From Chitinophagales bacterium (GTDB taxonomy: Bacteria; Bacteroidota; Bacteroidia; Chitinophagales; JANQFB01): a DNA stretch of 37,473 nucleotides. The notes beneath the pieces were generated by a model. That model saw only the letters and a list, made by a program, of their open reading frames with translations, was not told the DNA's origin and ran no database searches. The DNA lies in assembly GCA_028278085.1 (NCBI GenBank), contig JANQFB010000498.1, positions 1 through 37,473 of the forward strand, written 5' to 3'. The position numbers and the translations under genes are program-made. Within the stretch, counting starts at the first letter, position 1. Every line of letters begins with the position of its first letter. This document shows, in pieces, positions 1 to 7,823 of this stretch.

Positions 1-442
1 CAGCCGTACCGATCCGTTCATCCACATACCGATTGAGCCAACTCATTAGCATTGTGCCGTCCAATCGGTCATACAACTTCCCGTATTTCCCCTTTTTTGC
101 ATTGTGGAAGAAAAGGCGCAAATCAGCAAGGTTCAGAAAATAGAATTCTTCAAAAATCAGTTGGGCGGTCATGTCCACCTGCGGTTCGTTCATGTTATTT
201 TTAACATTCACAAATCGGGTAAAGTCTGCGATATACAGTTTTATGAACGCAAAGACCTTTGCGCCTTCCTGCTTTTGGATCACCGACAAAGAGGGCAATT
301 TATTGTCCAATACCTTATCCACTGTGTTAAGGTGTTGGTATTGCTTAAATAAAACTGTTGTCGGCTCCTGTTGGGTCAGTGAGGTTGTTGACGATGTTTT
401 GGATATATGCTTCACTAACTCCGTTGTTGGATCTTGTTTCAT
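1..442 (-). CDS. Conserved protein of mobile-element replication module (3' end outside window)
   Basis: An open frame on the minus strand starts at the ATG at 440-442 and runs without a stop off the left edge, giving 147 residues. It begins MKQDPTTELVKH and continues with a helical region rich in phenylalanine and leucine (for example QLIFEEFYFLNLADLRLFF). No catalytic motif is visible. It overlaps the end of the replication-type gene upstream (345-1430) by 98 nt in another frame, so the two are probably translationally coupled. Small conserved proteins of this kind commonly follow winged-helix replication genes in Bacteroidota integrative elements; a role in replication or copy control is inferred. 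That the frame is coding is supported by its length and its ordinary amino-acid make-up; the function is unknown. Confidence 0.6.
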   Translation of the reverse strand, partial: MKQDPTTELVKHISKTSSTTSLTQQEPTTVLFKQYQHLNTVDKVLDNKLPSLSVIQKQEGAKVFAFIKLYIADFTRFVNVKNNMNEPQVDMTAQLIFEEFYFLNLADLRLFFHNAKKGKYGKLYDRLDGTMLMSWLNRYVDERIGTA

Positions 443-1430
443 GTTTTTGGTTCTTTATTTGCGTTAGTATCATGTTGAATCCTGAATTGATGGCCGGGAC
501 TGCAAAGGCATTTTGTTTGTACCACTCTGGCAAGTGATTTAGGATGAACTCAAAGGTTTGCTTTACCCCGACCTGCCCTTGATCGACTTCCAGTGTACAT
601 AACTTTTCATGGATGCCTTTCAGGTGCTTCCAGTCTTTAGCTTCCCAACTGTAAGCGAGTCCGTTTTGCTGGTAAAAGCTGCTTTCAAACAGGGTTTTCA
701 TTTCCCACAATTCCCGGTTCAAATGGATGTCGGCCTGAACGATTCCTTTTTCTTTTTTTGACGCAACTTTTTTTCTTTTTTCCTTCCCGGTGTGTGGATC
801 AGTGGAGGACTCAAAATCCAAAATCGAGCTTTGGGAAGGATGCGAAAATTCATTTTTCGCTTTATTGTTTGTAGTCTTTGTAGTATTCTTTGTAGTAATC
901 TCTGATTCCTTATATATAGGTTGGCGGTTTGGTGCATCCTTGTCTGGCCTTTTGGTGCGTTCTTGTTTGTCGGTTTGGTGCAATCCAGTATTGCGGTTTT
1001 GTACATCCTTGTTTGGCAGTTTCATACATCCTTGAATGTCAGCTTTAGCAACAAAGCTTGTGTCTAGTTCTTCCTCTACTTTGTAGACATAATCCGAAAC
1101 AATTTCATCCAGGATATTCCAATGAAATTTGAAGTACAATTTTGCTGGAGTACTTCTTTTAGTTTCAGTGAGAATGCCCAATGATTTAAGCCTTTTCCTA
1201 GCTCTTTCCTGTTCTCTGCGGCCCAGGCCGGTTTCGTTATAGATTTCTTCCTGTGTTTTGTATATGCCGTACTGCTTATCATGCTGCTTTCCTTCCCAAT
1301 AAAGGAACTGGCATAGGAATACAGTTGTTTTGACATCACCGATGGCTTTTGCTATGTCAGGATAATACCCGATCAAACGGCCAATGGCTTGTAGGGATTG
1401 ACTGATGGGCAAAACTTGGTTTACTTTCAT
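345..1430 (-). CDS. Winged-helix replication-type protein of a mobile element
   Basis: This protein has 361 residues. Residues about 34-112 form a helix-turn-helix/winged-helix region (TTVFLCQFLYWEGK, then TQEEIYNETGLGRREQERARKRLKSLGIL), like the N-terminal DNA-binding domain of phage and plasmid replication proteins of the DnaD/RepA type. A charged, Asn/Lys/Thr-rich linker (about 150-240) leads to a helical C-terminal domain. In Bacteroidota mobile elements such proteins sit beside an excisionase/XRE regulator and act in element replication; here that regulator lies upstream at 1661-2254. The start at 1430 is the first ATG in the frame. The domain type is fairly clear; the replication role comes from family and context. 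An alternative is a plain regulatory wHTH protein. Confidence 0.75.
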   Translation of the reverse strand: MKVNQVLPISQSLQAIGRLIGYYPDIAKAIGDVKTTVFLCQFLYWEGKQHDKQYGIYKTQEEIYNETGLGRREQERARKRLKSLGILTETKRSTPAKLYFKFHWNILDEIVSDYVYKVEEELDTSFVAKADIQGCMKLPNKDVQNRNTGLHQTDKQERTKRPDKDAPNRQPIYKESEITTKNTTKTTNNKAKNEFSHPSQSSILDFESSTDPHTGKEKRKKVASKKEKGIVQADIHLNRELWEMKTLFESSFYQQNGLAYSWEAKDWKHLKGIHEKLCTLEVDQGQVGVKQTFEFILNHLPEWYKQNAFAVPAINSGFNMILTQIKNQKHETRSNNGVSEAYIQNIVNNLTDPTGADNSFI

Positions 1431-1660
1431 TTGATTATGGCTATTTCTTAATTTTTAACTCTTAATTCTCAGTTTTTGTAGATAAGGGCTGTTTTTTTGA
1501 TTATTCTCGGACATAGCTTTCCCGTTTGCAGCATTGGTACATGTGCAGGCAGTAAGCTATATCTTATGTTAGGCTTAAATTATGGGCTATAAAATGGCAG
1601 GAGAACTAAGTATTTGTTCATGAATCCGTGAAGTGTGAATTTTTGTTCTAGCCTCATAAA

Positions 1661-2254
1661 TTAGTGGAAATTTAGTTTGTAATTTTTGCGGTGTTGGTTT
1701 TCGTCTGCCTCCCTTTTTTCCAGGTATTCTTGCAATGATCTGGCTGTTATCAAGATCCGGCCACCTTTTTTGTCCGTATCCTTTACTTTCAATTCCTGGT
1801 TGTTGATCAGCTTTTTGACCGTGTTATATGAAATCCCTAATCTTACCTGAACTTCTCTAATGGAAAAGGCCTTAGTATCCAGGTCATCTACCAAACGGTT
1901 TAATTTGTTATCTAATAGTCCAACCTTTTCGGTTAGACTCTTTAGTTCATGGTGGATATAAAAGGCTTCTCCGGGTTGTTGGTCAGTTAGTCCATTTTGG
2001 GATTCTTTATTTGATACACTTTGTATTTTCGATTCAAAGGGGTAACAAATCAATTCTTCCGGTTCCATACCCAATACAAAGGCTATGTCGAAAAACTTAT
2101 CCATTGGAAGCGGATAAGTACCATTTTCATATCGGGAATAAGTTGATCTTTCCAGGTGGATTTTTCTTGCAATCTGTTCTTGTGTTAGTTGCTTTAATTT
2201 TCGGAGTTTTCTGATGTTCTTCAATAATTGTTCCGGCTCCTTGTTCCGCTTCAT
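1661..2254 (-). CDS. XRE-family regulator fused to a C-terminal HTH_17/excisionase-type domain
   Basis: This 197-residue protein carries two DNA-binding domains. Residues about 9-70 are a Cro/C1-type HTH (IRKLRKLKQLTQEQIARKIH, then STYSRYENG). After a short coiled linker (about 100-125), residues about 130-185 look like the MerR/excisionase HTH_17 fold (SIREVQVRLGISYNTVKKLI, then the wing GGRILITARSLQEYL). Such two-headed regulators accompany Bacteroidota integrative elements. A perfect inverted repeat sits 8-24 nt upstream of the start codon, which suggests autoregulation. The gene is followed after 230 nt by the replication-type gene on the same strand. Domain assignment is confident; its place in element control is inferred. 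Confidence 0.82.
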   Translation of the reverse strand: MKRNKEPEQLLKNIRKLRKLKQLTQEQIARKIHLERSTYSRYENGTYPLPMDKFFDIAFVLGMEPEELICYPFESKIQSVSNKESQNGLTDQQPGEAFYIHHELKSLTEKVGLLDNKLNRLVDDLDTKAFSIREVQVRLGISYNTVKKLINNQELKVKDTDKKGGRILITARSLQEYLEKREADENQHRKNYKLNFH

Positions 2255-2261
2255 AGACTTT

Positions 2262-2278
2262 TTTTACATGTTGTAAAA
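2262..2278. promoter_or_regulatory. Inverted repeat, candidate operator of the XRE regulator
   Basis: TTTTACA-TGT-TGTAAAA is a perfect 7-bp inverted repeat with a 3-nt centre, 8 nt upstream of the start codon of the XRE/HTH_17 regulator (start at 2254). Size and position fit an autoregulatory operator for a dimeric XRE protein. This is inference from position and symmetry only. Confidence 0.4.
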
Positions 2279-2412
2279 TATCAATTTAGAAGGCAGTATA
2301 TTTTTAATATATAAACCCTTATATATAATTAGGCTGTTGCCGATTCAAAATTAGGATTGAAAAATGAAGGAAGGAAAAAATAATGGTGTTTTATAAACAC
2401 TAAGGGGCTTAA

Positions 2413-2460
2413 TTAGCACATTTCCCGTGTTTTATTAGCACATTCGAGGAAAATGTACTA
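2413..2460. repeat. Iteron-like repeats (TTAGCACATT)
   Basis: TTAGCACATT occurs at 2413-2422 and again at 2434-2443, exactly 21 bp (two helical turns) apart. AATGTACTA at 2452-2460 is the inverse form with one mismatch. Even spacing on one helix face is typical of iterons or of tandem binding sites for a replication protein or regulator. The proximity of a replication-type gene and an XRE regulator makes this plausible, but it is unproven. Confidence 0.4.
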
Positions 2461-2518
2461 TATTGCAGTTAATACAAGGGTTTTGGAGATATTGGTAGGC
2501 TCTTTACAATGATAAATT

Positions 2519-2558
2519 AGTAGAAAGTTTACCAATTGTTTAACAATTCTTTTCTACT
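2519..2558. repeat. Palindrome in the mobile-element control region
   Basis: AATTGTT-T-AACAATT (2534-2548) is a perfect 7-bp inverted repeat with one central base. It is flanked by a second complementary pair, AGTAGAAA at 2519-2526 and TTTCTACT at 2551-2558. The nested structure could be an operator or part of an origin. It is not followed by a T-run on either side that would make it a clear terminator. Confidence 0.35.
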
Positions 2559-3069
2559 TGTTCTTTTAACCCTTGAATATCAATAGTTCCCGCCAAAGGT
2601 TACTAATTCTAACTCTTTTACTTATACCTGCCACCCCTGCCGACGGGTTAAAATAAATTTGCATTTTCATAAATTCGGTTATATTTTAGTTACTGATCAT
2701 CGTTCTTTAAGTTAGAGATTATAACACCACAATTGGTGAACCGATAACCCACAAGATACTGGCGTTTGTAAAATCTAACATGACAAACTTTAGGGACCAT
2801 CTCGGAAGAATTAGAGCGGGCCTCAATCCCGGGAATTCTTGGACTTGATCCGGGCGCTTGTCGGGATTTTCTGCATTTGCAGAACAAGAGGATTATCAAC
2901 CTCATCCGGCTTCCTTAACCATGACTTTACGAGATTTTCATTAAACCTTCCGGTATTTTGTGGGTTTTTTTTTGTCCCTGGCCCTAAGGCCATTGGAACC
3001 CTTGAAATATGTGGAATAATTGTGGATAAATATAGGAGCGTGGCATCAAAAAAAATGTATTTTTAGACC

Positions 3070-3294
3070 GTGAAAGAACAAAAGCAAAAACCTTCCCGGG
3101 AAAGTAAAGCCGACGAAGATCAGCAGATGTTTGAACCCATTGTCGGGATTACCGTGAGAAAGATGGCTGCGCTGAAAGCGTATTATAACCGGGTGAAAAA
3201 AGGGATGTCCCAGGATCAGGCCAGAAAGGATCTCGAATTATCCCTGGAAGAGATCAAGGCTTTTGATTTTTCCGTTTTTGCCAAGGAAGGTTGA
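3070..3294 (+). CDS. Small hypothetical protein (74 aa)
   Basis: The frame opens with GTG at 3070; an in-frame stop lies directly upstream, so this is the earliest possible start, and an in-frame ATG at 3127 (residue 20) is the alternative. The protein is highly charged and helical, with a lysine-rich N-terminus and a C-terminal part that reads like a small helical bundle (KKGMSQDQARKDLELSLEEIKAFDFSVF). No signal peptide or membrane segment is visible and no family is recognised. The codon use looks like that of the neighbouring chromosomal genes. Its 3' end faces the convergent lipoprotein gene at 3331. Confidence 0.55.
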   Translation: MKEQKQKPSRESKADEDQQMFEPIVGITVRKMAALKAYYNRVKKGMSQDQARKDLELSLEEIKAFDFSVFAKEG

Positions 3295-3330
3295 TCCGTC
3301 TATCGGCGGATGTTGCCAAATTCCCACTGC

Positions 3331-3927
3331 TTACCGTTTGAAATAGTGATCTGTTATTTGGGTCGAATGATAATATTCCAGCTCTTCCCGGATGATCATT
3401 TCCCCTTCGTATAGTTTGACGATCTTAAAAGTGGCATATATATTATAGTGCTCCAGGTCGATCTTGCCGTTCGGATCTAATTGCCACTGATAATTATGTT
3501 GGGGGGTTTGGAGCTCCCCTGATGTATCAAAACCCCATGTTTCCGATGGCTCGACAGCATATTCCATACCCTCGCCGGTGGCTTTTTTGTAGTACGTCCA
3601 ATTCCCGGTGATCTGTTCGGCAACGGGTGGCCGGATGCGGATCACTTCTGTGGCTTTGCTTGACTTTTTGGCCTGTTTATTCATGATCGTCAACGAAACC
3701 TCGAAGGGTCCAGGTGCTTCAAAACGGTGGGTGGGATCTGCTTCGCTGGTTTGCGTGCTATCGCCAAAATCCCATACCGGATTAATGCCACCCTGGCTGC
3801 AGTTCTTAAAATGGATCGCCTCTCCCAGATCTGCCTTTTTGGTCGAGGGTTGCAGACATGCTGCCGGCCCTTTGCAGGCGCTTAAGCATATAACTAAACC
3901 GCATACATACATCCAATACCTATGCAC
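3331..3927 (-). CDS. PKD-domain lipoprotein, paralog 1
   Basis: This 198-residue protein starts with a signal peptide and lipobox (LSAC, Cys at residue 18), so it is a predicted lipoprotein. Residues about 28-100 form a PKD domain, with the hallmark WDFGDS and the final strand FEVSLTIMN. Residues about 105-198 form a second beta-rich module starting ITGNWTYYK, which resembles a lipocalin-like fold and ends with ITDHYFKR. The same two-part architecture is repeated in the two genes upstream (4141-4731 and 4759-5358). This copy is the most diverged: it lacks the KKPEACF that follows the lipobox cysteine in the others. PKD domains usually mediate protein or glycan contacts at the cell surface; the actual partner is unknown. 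Confidence 0.85.
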   Translation of the reverse strand: MHRYWMYVCGLVICLSACKGPAACLQPSTKKADLGEAIHFKNCSQGGINPVWDFGDSTQTSEADPTHRFEAPGPFEVSLTIMNKQAKKSSKATEVIRIRPPVAEQITGNWTYYKKATGEGMEYAVEPSETWGFDTSGELQTPQHNYQWQLDPNGKIDLEHYNIYATFKIVKLYEGEMIIREELEYYHSTQITDHYFKR

Positions 3928-4061
3928 AATGATGTGTTTAATGATATAAAAACTCCAAAGATACGGGCTAGGACATGATCCGCCAATTACCGGCTCCGAT
4001 CAAAATCAACATACGGTTGGTGAATGTCTAATGGAGGTTACAGTGGGGTAGGAAAATTGAC

Positions 4062-4135
4062 GAATAATGAACAAGGAATTTGGAATGATGAAGTGTGTAT
4101 TCACTTCTTCATTCTGAATTCTTCATTCATTATTC
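4062..4135. repeat. 74-nt imperfect palindrome between two lipoprotein genes
   Basis: Two 34-nt arms (4062-4095 and 4102-4135) are complementary at 28 of 34 positions around a 6-nt loop. The sequence is built from GAATGAAGAA/TTCTTCATTC-type words. It begins 5 nt downstream of the stop codon of the minus-strand gene at 4141-4731. It could be a folded 3' end of that mRNA, or a REP/MITE-like intergenic repeat; a clear T-run for intrinsic termination is missing. Confidence 0.55.
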
Positions 4136-4140
4136 CCAGG

Positions 4141-4731
4141 TTATCTCCTTAAATAATGATCGATATACGGACCGCCGAAGAGGGATACCTCATTTTCCCG
4201 GATAACCAGGTCATTGCCGAACAACTTAACGATCTCGTAGGTAGATAACCGCCAGTTGGTGATCTGAAAGGTGCCGTCGCTATCCAGGACATATGGATAG
4301 TCGGTATTGTCGATCAAAAGCGTATCGTTGTCCAGGAATTCCCACTTTTCTTCCGGACTGATATTTACGATGCTCCCGGTTTCGGTTTCTTCCTTATAGC
4401 GGAACCAGGTTCCGGAAAGCTCGGCAACGGTGGGAATGTCTACGGTTACGCCCGATGTGGTGCTATGGGATCTTTTCTCCTTTTTGTTGGAAACGGTCAG
4501 GCTGACGGTGTAGGTCCCAAAGGTTTCAAAAGCAAAGACCGGGCGCGCCTCCGTGCTGGTCTCTCCATTGCCGAAATCCCATAGGTAATTCGCCCCGTTT
4601 TTAGAGCAATCGCTGAAGGTGATCGGTTCCCCTACTTTGACGTTTGTCGAGGAAGCGGTAAAACAGGCTTCCGGCTTTTTACAACTGTATAAAGCTGCCA
4701 GTAATAAACTCCCGATAACAAGTCGTTTCAT
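4141..4731 (-). CDS. PKD-domain lipoprotein, paralog 2
   Basis: This 196-residue protein has a short signal peptide and a lipobox ending in Cys17 (ALYSC), followed by KKPEACF, exactly as in paralog 3. A PKD domain spans about residues 27-95 (YLWDFGNGETS, then TYTVSLTVSN). A C-terminal beta-rich module follows, from LSGTWFRYKEE to IDHYLRR. It starts 27 nt downstream of paralog 3, so the two are very likely co-transcribed. A large palindrome follows its stop codon, before paralog 1. Tandem duplication is evident from the shared architecture and the matching ends (xDHYxRR/KR). Its role at the envelope is unknown. Confidence 0.88.
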   Translation of the reverse strand: MKRLVIGSLLLAALYSCKKPEACFTASSTNVKVGEPITFSDCSKNGANYLWDFGNGETSTEARPVFAFETFGTYTVSLTVSNKKEKRSHSTTSGVTVDIPTVAELSGTWFRYKEETETGSIVNISPEEKWEFLDNDTLLIDNTDYPYVLDSDGTFQITNWRLSTYEIVKLFGNDLVIRENEVSLFGGPYIDHYLRR

Positions 4732-4758
4732 TATTTCACTGGTGAGGCTCAGACCGAT

Positions 4759-5358
4759 CTATTTTTTCCGGTAATAATTATCCGCAACCATCGCTCCGAA
4801 GAAAGGTTCTTTTTCCCGGATGACCATTTCGTCATCATAAAACTTCACGATAGCAAAGGTGGAAAAGATCTGGAAGCTCCCGAGATCGATCGAAGCATCG
4901 GCGCTAACCGACCACTCAAAGGATAAGATATCATTTTCGATCGTCAGGGTATCGTCGCTGCGGAAGGTCCAGTCGATCGGCGGGTCGATCGTCGTTTCAT
5001 CGCCGTCGGCGTCTACCGATTTGTAGTTCTCCCAGGTACCGGTGATCTCCGCTTTAGTCGGCGCTGCTACGGTGATCGATTGGGTGATGGAGTGCTCTTT
5101 TTTCTTTTTCTTATTATCCACTTTCAAGGTTACCGTATAGGCGCCCGGCACTTCATAGGTGTGGGAAGGACTGGTTTCGGTGCTGCTGGTATTGTCGCCG
5201 AAATCCCAGTGGTAGTGTTCCGCTTTTTGGGAACAATCGGTGAAACTGACCGGTTGGCCTAATTTGGGGGAAGTGGTGGAAGCGTCGAAACAAGCTTCCG
5301 GTTTTTTACAGGCAATTACTGCCGATAGCACAAATAATACGAGTAGTGTCTTTTTCAT
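4759..5358 (-). CDS. PKD-domain lipoprotein, paralog 3
   Basis: The start is placed at 5358 (MKKTLLVLFVLSAVIACKK), because this gives a clean signal peptide with a lipobox cysteine. A TAnnTTTG element lies at 5380-5387, so an upstream ATG at 5382 would lie within the promoter. The mature protein (199 aa with signal) has a PKD domain (HYHWDFGDNTSS, then AYTVTLKVDN) and the C-terminal ITGTWENYK module that ends VADNYYRKK. It is the first gene of a probable two- or three-gene lipoprotein operon. Surface or periplasmic anchoring is predicted from the lipobox. The binding partner is not predictable. Confidence 0.88.
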   Translation of the reverse strand: MKKTLLVLFVLSAVIACKKPEACFDASTTSPKLGQPVSFTDCSQKAEHYHWDFGDNTSSTETSPSHTYEVPGAYTVTLKVDNKKKKKEHSITQSITVAAPTKAEITGTWENYKSVDADGDETTIDPPIDWTFRSDDTLTIENDILSFEWSVSADASIDLGSFQIFSTFAIVKFYDDEMVIREKEPFFGAMVADNYYRKK

Positions 5359-5379
5359 GGCATAGGTTTTTAAGGTCAT

Positions 5380-5387
5380 CAAATATA
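5380..5387 (-). promoter_or_regulatory. Bacteroidota -7 element (TATATTTG) for the lipoprotein cluster
   Basis: On the minus strand TATATTTG matches the Bacteroidota -7 consensus TAnnTTTG. It would start transcription about 15 nt upstream of the ATG at 5358. No clear -33 TTG was seen, so the call rests on the -7 element and its position. Confidence 0.45.
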
Positions 5388-5468
5388 AACATTTTTTTAC
5401 CGGTAAGCCGGTGGAGGGGCGGAGTGTAAGTGTGGATAAATAGAGAATGAGCCTGGTAAAACAATCGC

Positions 5469-6287
5469 TTATACCGCCACATCATAGGTCCTCAGGGCAT
5501 CGTTCAAGGAGGTTTTCTTATCGGTCGAAGCCTTTCGTTTACCAATGATCAGGGCACAGGGGACCTGGTAGTCGCCTGCCGGAAAGGATTTGGAAAAGTT
5601 GCCCGGGATCACCACAGATCCTGCCGGCACAAAGCCTTTATATTCACGGGCTGCTGCGTCGCTGACATCTATGATCCGGGTGCTTTTGGTAAGGACAACA
5701 TTTGCCGCAAGCACCGCTTCCTCCGCCACCCGCACGCCTTCTACCACGATACAGCGGGAACCGATAAAACAGTTATCTTCAATAACGACCGGATCGGCCT
5801 GCACAGGCTCCAGCACACCGCCGATACCGACCCCACCGCTCAGGTGTACATTTTTCCCGATCTGTGCACAGGAACCTACCGTTGCCCAGGTATCCACCAT
5901 TGTCCCCTCATCTACATATGCGCCGATGTTAACATAGGAGGGCATCATGATAACACCCCTGGCCAGAAAAGCGCCATACCTGGCCACCGCATGAGGTACC
6001 ACCCTGACGCCAAGCGCCTGGTAATTCTTCTTCAACCGCATCTTGTCATGGAATTCAAAGATCCCGACCTCGGTTACCGTCATTTGCCGCAAAGGGAAAT
6101 ACAAGATCACCGCCTTTTTGATCCATTCATGCGTTTTCCAGCCGCCACCAACCGGTTCGGCTACCCGTAAGGTGCCTGTGTCGAGCAGTTCGATCACTTG
6201 TTCGATCGCCACCTTGGTATCGGTATCGGTTAACAAACTTCTGTCTGTCCATGCCTTTTCGATCAGCTTTTTTAATTCCATCTCCAT
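5469..6287 (-). CDS. dapD: 2,3,4,5-tetrahydropyridine-2,6-dicarboxylate N-succinyltransferase
   Basis: DapD transfers succinyl from succinyl-CoA to tetrahydrodipicolinate in the succinylase branch of lysine and meso-diaminopimelate synthesis, in the cytoplasm. The 272-residue product has the normal family length. A helical N-terminal domain includes VGGGWKTHEWIKKAV. The left-handed beta-helix hexapeptide domain contains the strongly conserved stretch YVDEGTMVDTWATVGSCAQI and later VEDNCFIGSR-like repeats. The frame stays open upstream to 6437, but the start at 6287 (MEMELKKL; the Met two codons on is equally possible) matches the family. The longer version would run through a promoter at 6335-6342 and into the divergent gene at 6324. 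Confidence 0.96.
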   Translation of the reverse strand: MEMELKKLIEKAWTDRSLLTDTDTKVAIEQVIELLDTGTLRVAEPVGGGWKTHEWIKKAVILYFPLRQMTVTEVGIFEFHDKMRLKKNYQALGVRVVPHAVARYGAFLARGVIMMPSYVNIGAYVDEGTMVDTWATVGSCAQIGKNVHLSGGVGIGGVLEPVQADPVVIEDNCFIGSRCIVVEGVRVAEEAVLAANVVLTKSTRIIDVSDAAAREYKGFVPAGSVVIPGNFSKSFPAGDYQVPCALIIGKRKASTDKKTSLNDALRTYDVAV

Positions 6288-6323
6288 TTTTGATAATTTA
6301 GTCTTTAAAAGCGGGTTTGCCTT

Positions 6324-7013
6324 ATGAGACCACACAAAATTATCATTTTTAGCGTTTTGATGGCCTGTTCCACAGCTCCGGTGCGCGAAGAGGTTAAAAC
6401 TTACTATGATGAAACCGAACAGCAGCTTAAAGAACACTATTTTACCATCCAGGAATCGGATTCAGCTCAACCGCACGGACCCTACCGGTTCTACGATCCC
6501 AATGGTAATCTTATGGAGGAGGCTCATTACGACAAAGGAAAATTACAGGGTGTCAGAAAATTGCTAAATGAAAAAGGAGTAGTGACGGTTCAGGAAAATT
6601 ATAAACAGGATGAATTCGACGGCCTTTATCAATCCTATTATAACAGTGGCCAATTAAAAGAGGAAGGGAATTATGTGGAAAGTGTGCTGACAGGGATCTG
6701 GCAATACTATTATCCCAACGGTGCGGTCAAAGAAGTGGTTCGTTATGTGGATGGTCTGGAAGAAGGGGATTACAAAAAGTATTATGATACCGGTCAAATG
6801 AAAGCCAAAGGCCAGTTTGAAAAGGGTAAGGAAAACGGTTTATGGCATTATTATTTTCCCTCCGGCGCTTTGGAAGAATTGACGGAGTATAAAAATGGCT
6901 GGGAAGAAGGATTGGTGATCGTGTTCAATGAAGCGGGAGATACCATCAAAAAGATCACCTATGAAAAAGGAAAGGTGAAAACTTACCAGGAATTTCCGGG
7001 TGGATCACTTTAA
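6324..7013 (+). CDS. MORN-repeat (YwqK-like) lipoprotein
   Basis: This 229-residue protein has a short signal peptide ending in a lipobox (LMAC, Cys15). The rest is a series of MORN_2-type repeats of about 22-25 residues with the pattern G.....Y...G.......Y..G, for example GLYQSYYNSGQLKEEGNY, GIWQYYYPNGAVKEVVRY and GLWHYYFPSGALEELTEY. Such proteins are often annotated as 'YwqK family antitoxin' by homology, but no toxin lies next to it and the repeats suggest a surface or periplasmic scaffold instead. It is divergent from dapD, and its 3' end overlaps the convergent SDR gene by 9 nt. Confidence 0.85.
   Translation: MRPHKIIIFSVLMACSTAPVREEVKTYYDETEQQLKEHYFTIQESDSAQPHGPYRFYDPNGNLMEEAHYDKGKLQGVRKLLNEKGVVTVQENYKQDEFDGLYQSYYNSGQLKEEGNYVESVLTGIWQYYYPNGAVKEVVRYVDGLEEGDYKKYYDTGQMKAKGQFEKGKENGLWHYYFPSGALEELTEYKNGWEEGLVIVFNEAGDTIKKITYEKGKVKTYQEFPGGSL
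6335..6342 (-). promoter_or_regulatory. Candidate -7 element (TAATTTTG) for dapD
   Basis: TAATTTTG on the minus strand fits TAnnTTTG exactly and lies 47 nt upstream of the chosen dapD start. It overlaps the first codons of the divergent MORN-repeat gene. The call rests on consensus match and position. Confidence 0.4.
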
Positions 7014-7823
7014 AGGAGAATCCTTTTCCCTGGCAAAGTGATCATATACTTTTTTGTCCATCCAGGCCGGCAGCCATTTATTGAAAAATACCGTCAGCTT
7101 TCCCTGGGTGGTTAATACCAGGTCCCTTTTTCGTTGTTTGATGGCCTGGGCTGTCCGCTCCGCGACTTCTTCGGCGCTCATCAGCTTGCTTTCCTTCAAT
7201 GGCGATTCCTGCTGACTGTCGCCGGATTTGCTCAAGGCCGTATTCCTGATATTCGAACGGGTGAATCCCGGACAGACCACCAGCACATGTACACCCTTTT
7301 TCAGGTTTTCCGTTCGCAGGGATTCGAGGAAGCCCTGCATGGCGAACTTTGAAGAGGAATAACCGATCCTGCCGGGTAAGCCCCGGTGCCCTGCAATGGA
7401 GGAGATCCCGACGACGGATCCCTGGCTTTCCAATAGATATGGCAAGGCAAATTTGGTGCAATAGACCATGCCCCAGAAATTGATATCCATGAGTTGCTGC
7501 AATACCTTCAGGTCCACTTCTTCAAAAAGGGCCCGCATGGATATGCCGGCATTGTTGACCAGGATGTCGATCTTGCCGAATCGGTCCATAGCTGCCTGGA
7601 TCAGCCTTTCGCAATCTTGCGCTTTGCTGACGTCTGTGGATTGAATGAGTGTTTCAATGCCCTGTTGGCCCAGCTTTTCCGCCACCGCCTGCAATTTTTC
7701 CCCATTGCGGGCCGCCAGTACCACTTTCGCCCCGTAACCACCCAGGTTTTCGGCTATGGCTTTTCCGATACCGGATGATGCCCCGGTGATGATCACTACT
7801 TTTCCACGGTAAAAATCTTTCAT
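7005..7823 (-). CDS. Short-chain dehydrogenase/reductase (SDR)
   Basis: This is a classical SDR of 272 residues. The NAD(P)-binding motif TGASSGIG is at residues 13-20, the NNAG motif at 90-93, an active-site serine at about 141-142, and the catalytic YSSSK (Tyr155, Lys159) in place. The cofactor region AARNGEKL after the second strand suggests NADP(H) preference. The C-terminal extension with KRDLVLTTQGKLTVFFNKWLPAWMDKKV resembles the DltE/DHRS7-like SDRs that act on lipids or acyl chains; the substrate is not determinable from sequence. It stands alone, convergent with the MORN gene. Confidence 0.92.
   Translation of the reverse strand: MKDFYRGKVVIITGASSGIGKAIAENLGGYGAKVVLAARNGEKLQAVAEKLGQQGIETLIQSTDVSKAQDCERLIQAAMDRFGKIDILVNNAGISMRALFEEVDLKVLQQLMDINFWGMVYCTKFALPYLLESQGSVVGISSIAGHRGLPGRIGYSSSKFAMQGFLESLRTENLKKGVHVLVVCPGFTRSNIRNTALSKSGDSQQESPLKESKLMSAEEVAERTAQAIKQRKRDLVLTTQGKLTVFFNKWLPAWMDKKVYDHFAREKDSPLK

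Larger units (their letters stand above)
2255..3069. other. 815-bp region without a convincing gene, rich in short repeats
   Basis: No convincing coding region was found between the XRE regulator and the small gene at 3070. The stretch holds the operator-like repeat at 2262-2278, an AT-rich segment with runs of TATA (2295-2330), a repeated ten-mer TTAGCACATT at 2413 and 2434 with a near-inverse copy at 2452, and a palindrome at 2519-2558. A 71-codon minus-strand open frame (2690-2905) is possible but has no recognisable domain. The region may hold the origin or the end of the mobile element whose replication genes lie to its left. Confidence 0.45.

Noticed and set aside
2600-2660. CCTGCC-type words that resemble intergenic REP repeats of Bacteroidota
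   Set aside because: Only one short and imperfect instance is in the window, so there is no basis for a repeat call.
2690-2905. Minus-strand open frame of 71 codons in the region right of the XRE regulator
   Set aside because: No recognised domain, odd composition and no start-region support. It could be a remnant of a mobile-element gene but is not strong enough to call.
2839-3066. Plus-strand open frame of 75 codons ahead of the small gene at 3070
   Set aside because: Low-complexity translation over AT/T-rich DNA, and it overlaps the minus-strand frame in the same stretch.
5590-6327. Plus-strand open frames opposite dapD
   Set aside because: They are antisense to the well-conserved dapD frame and shift codon use; they are chance frames.
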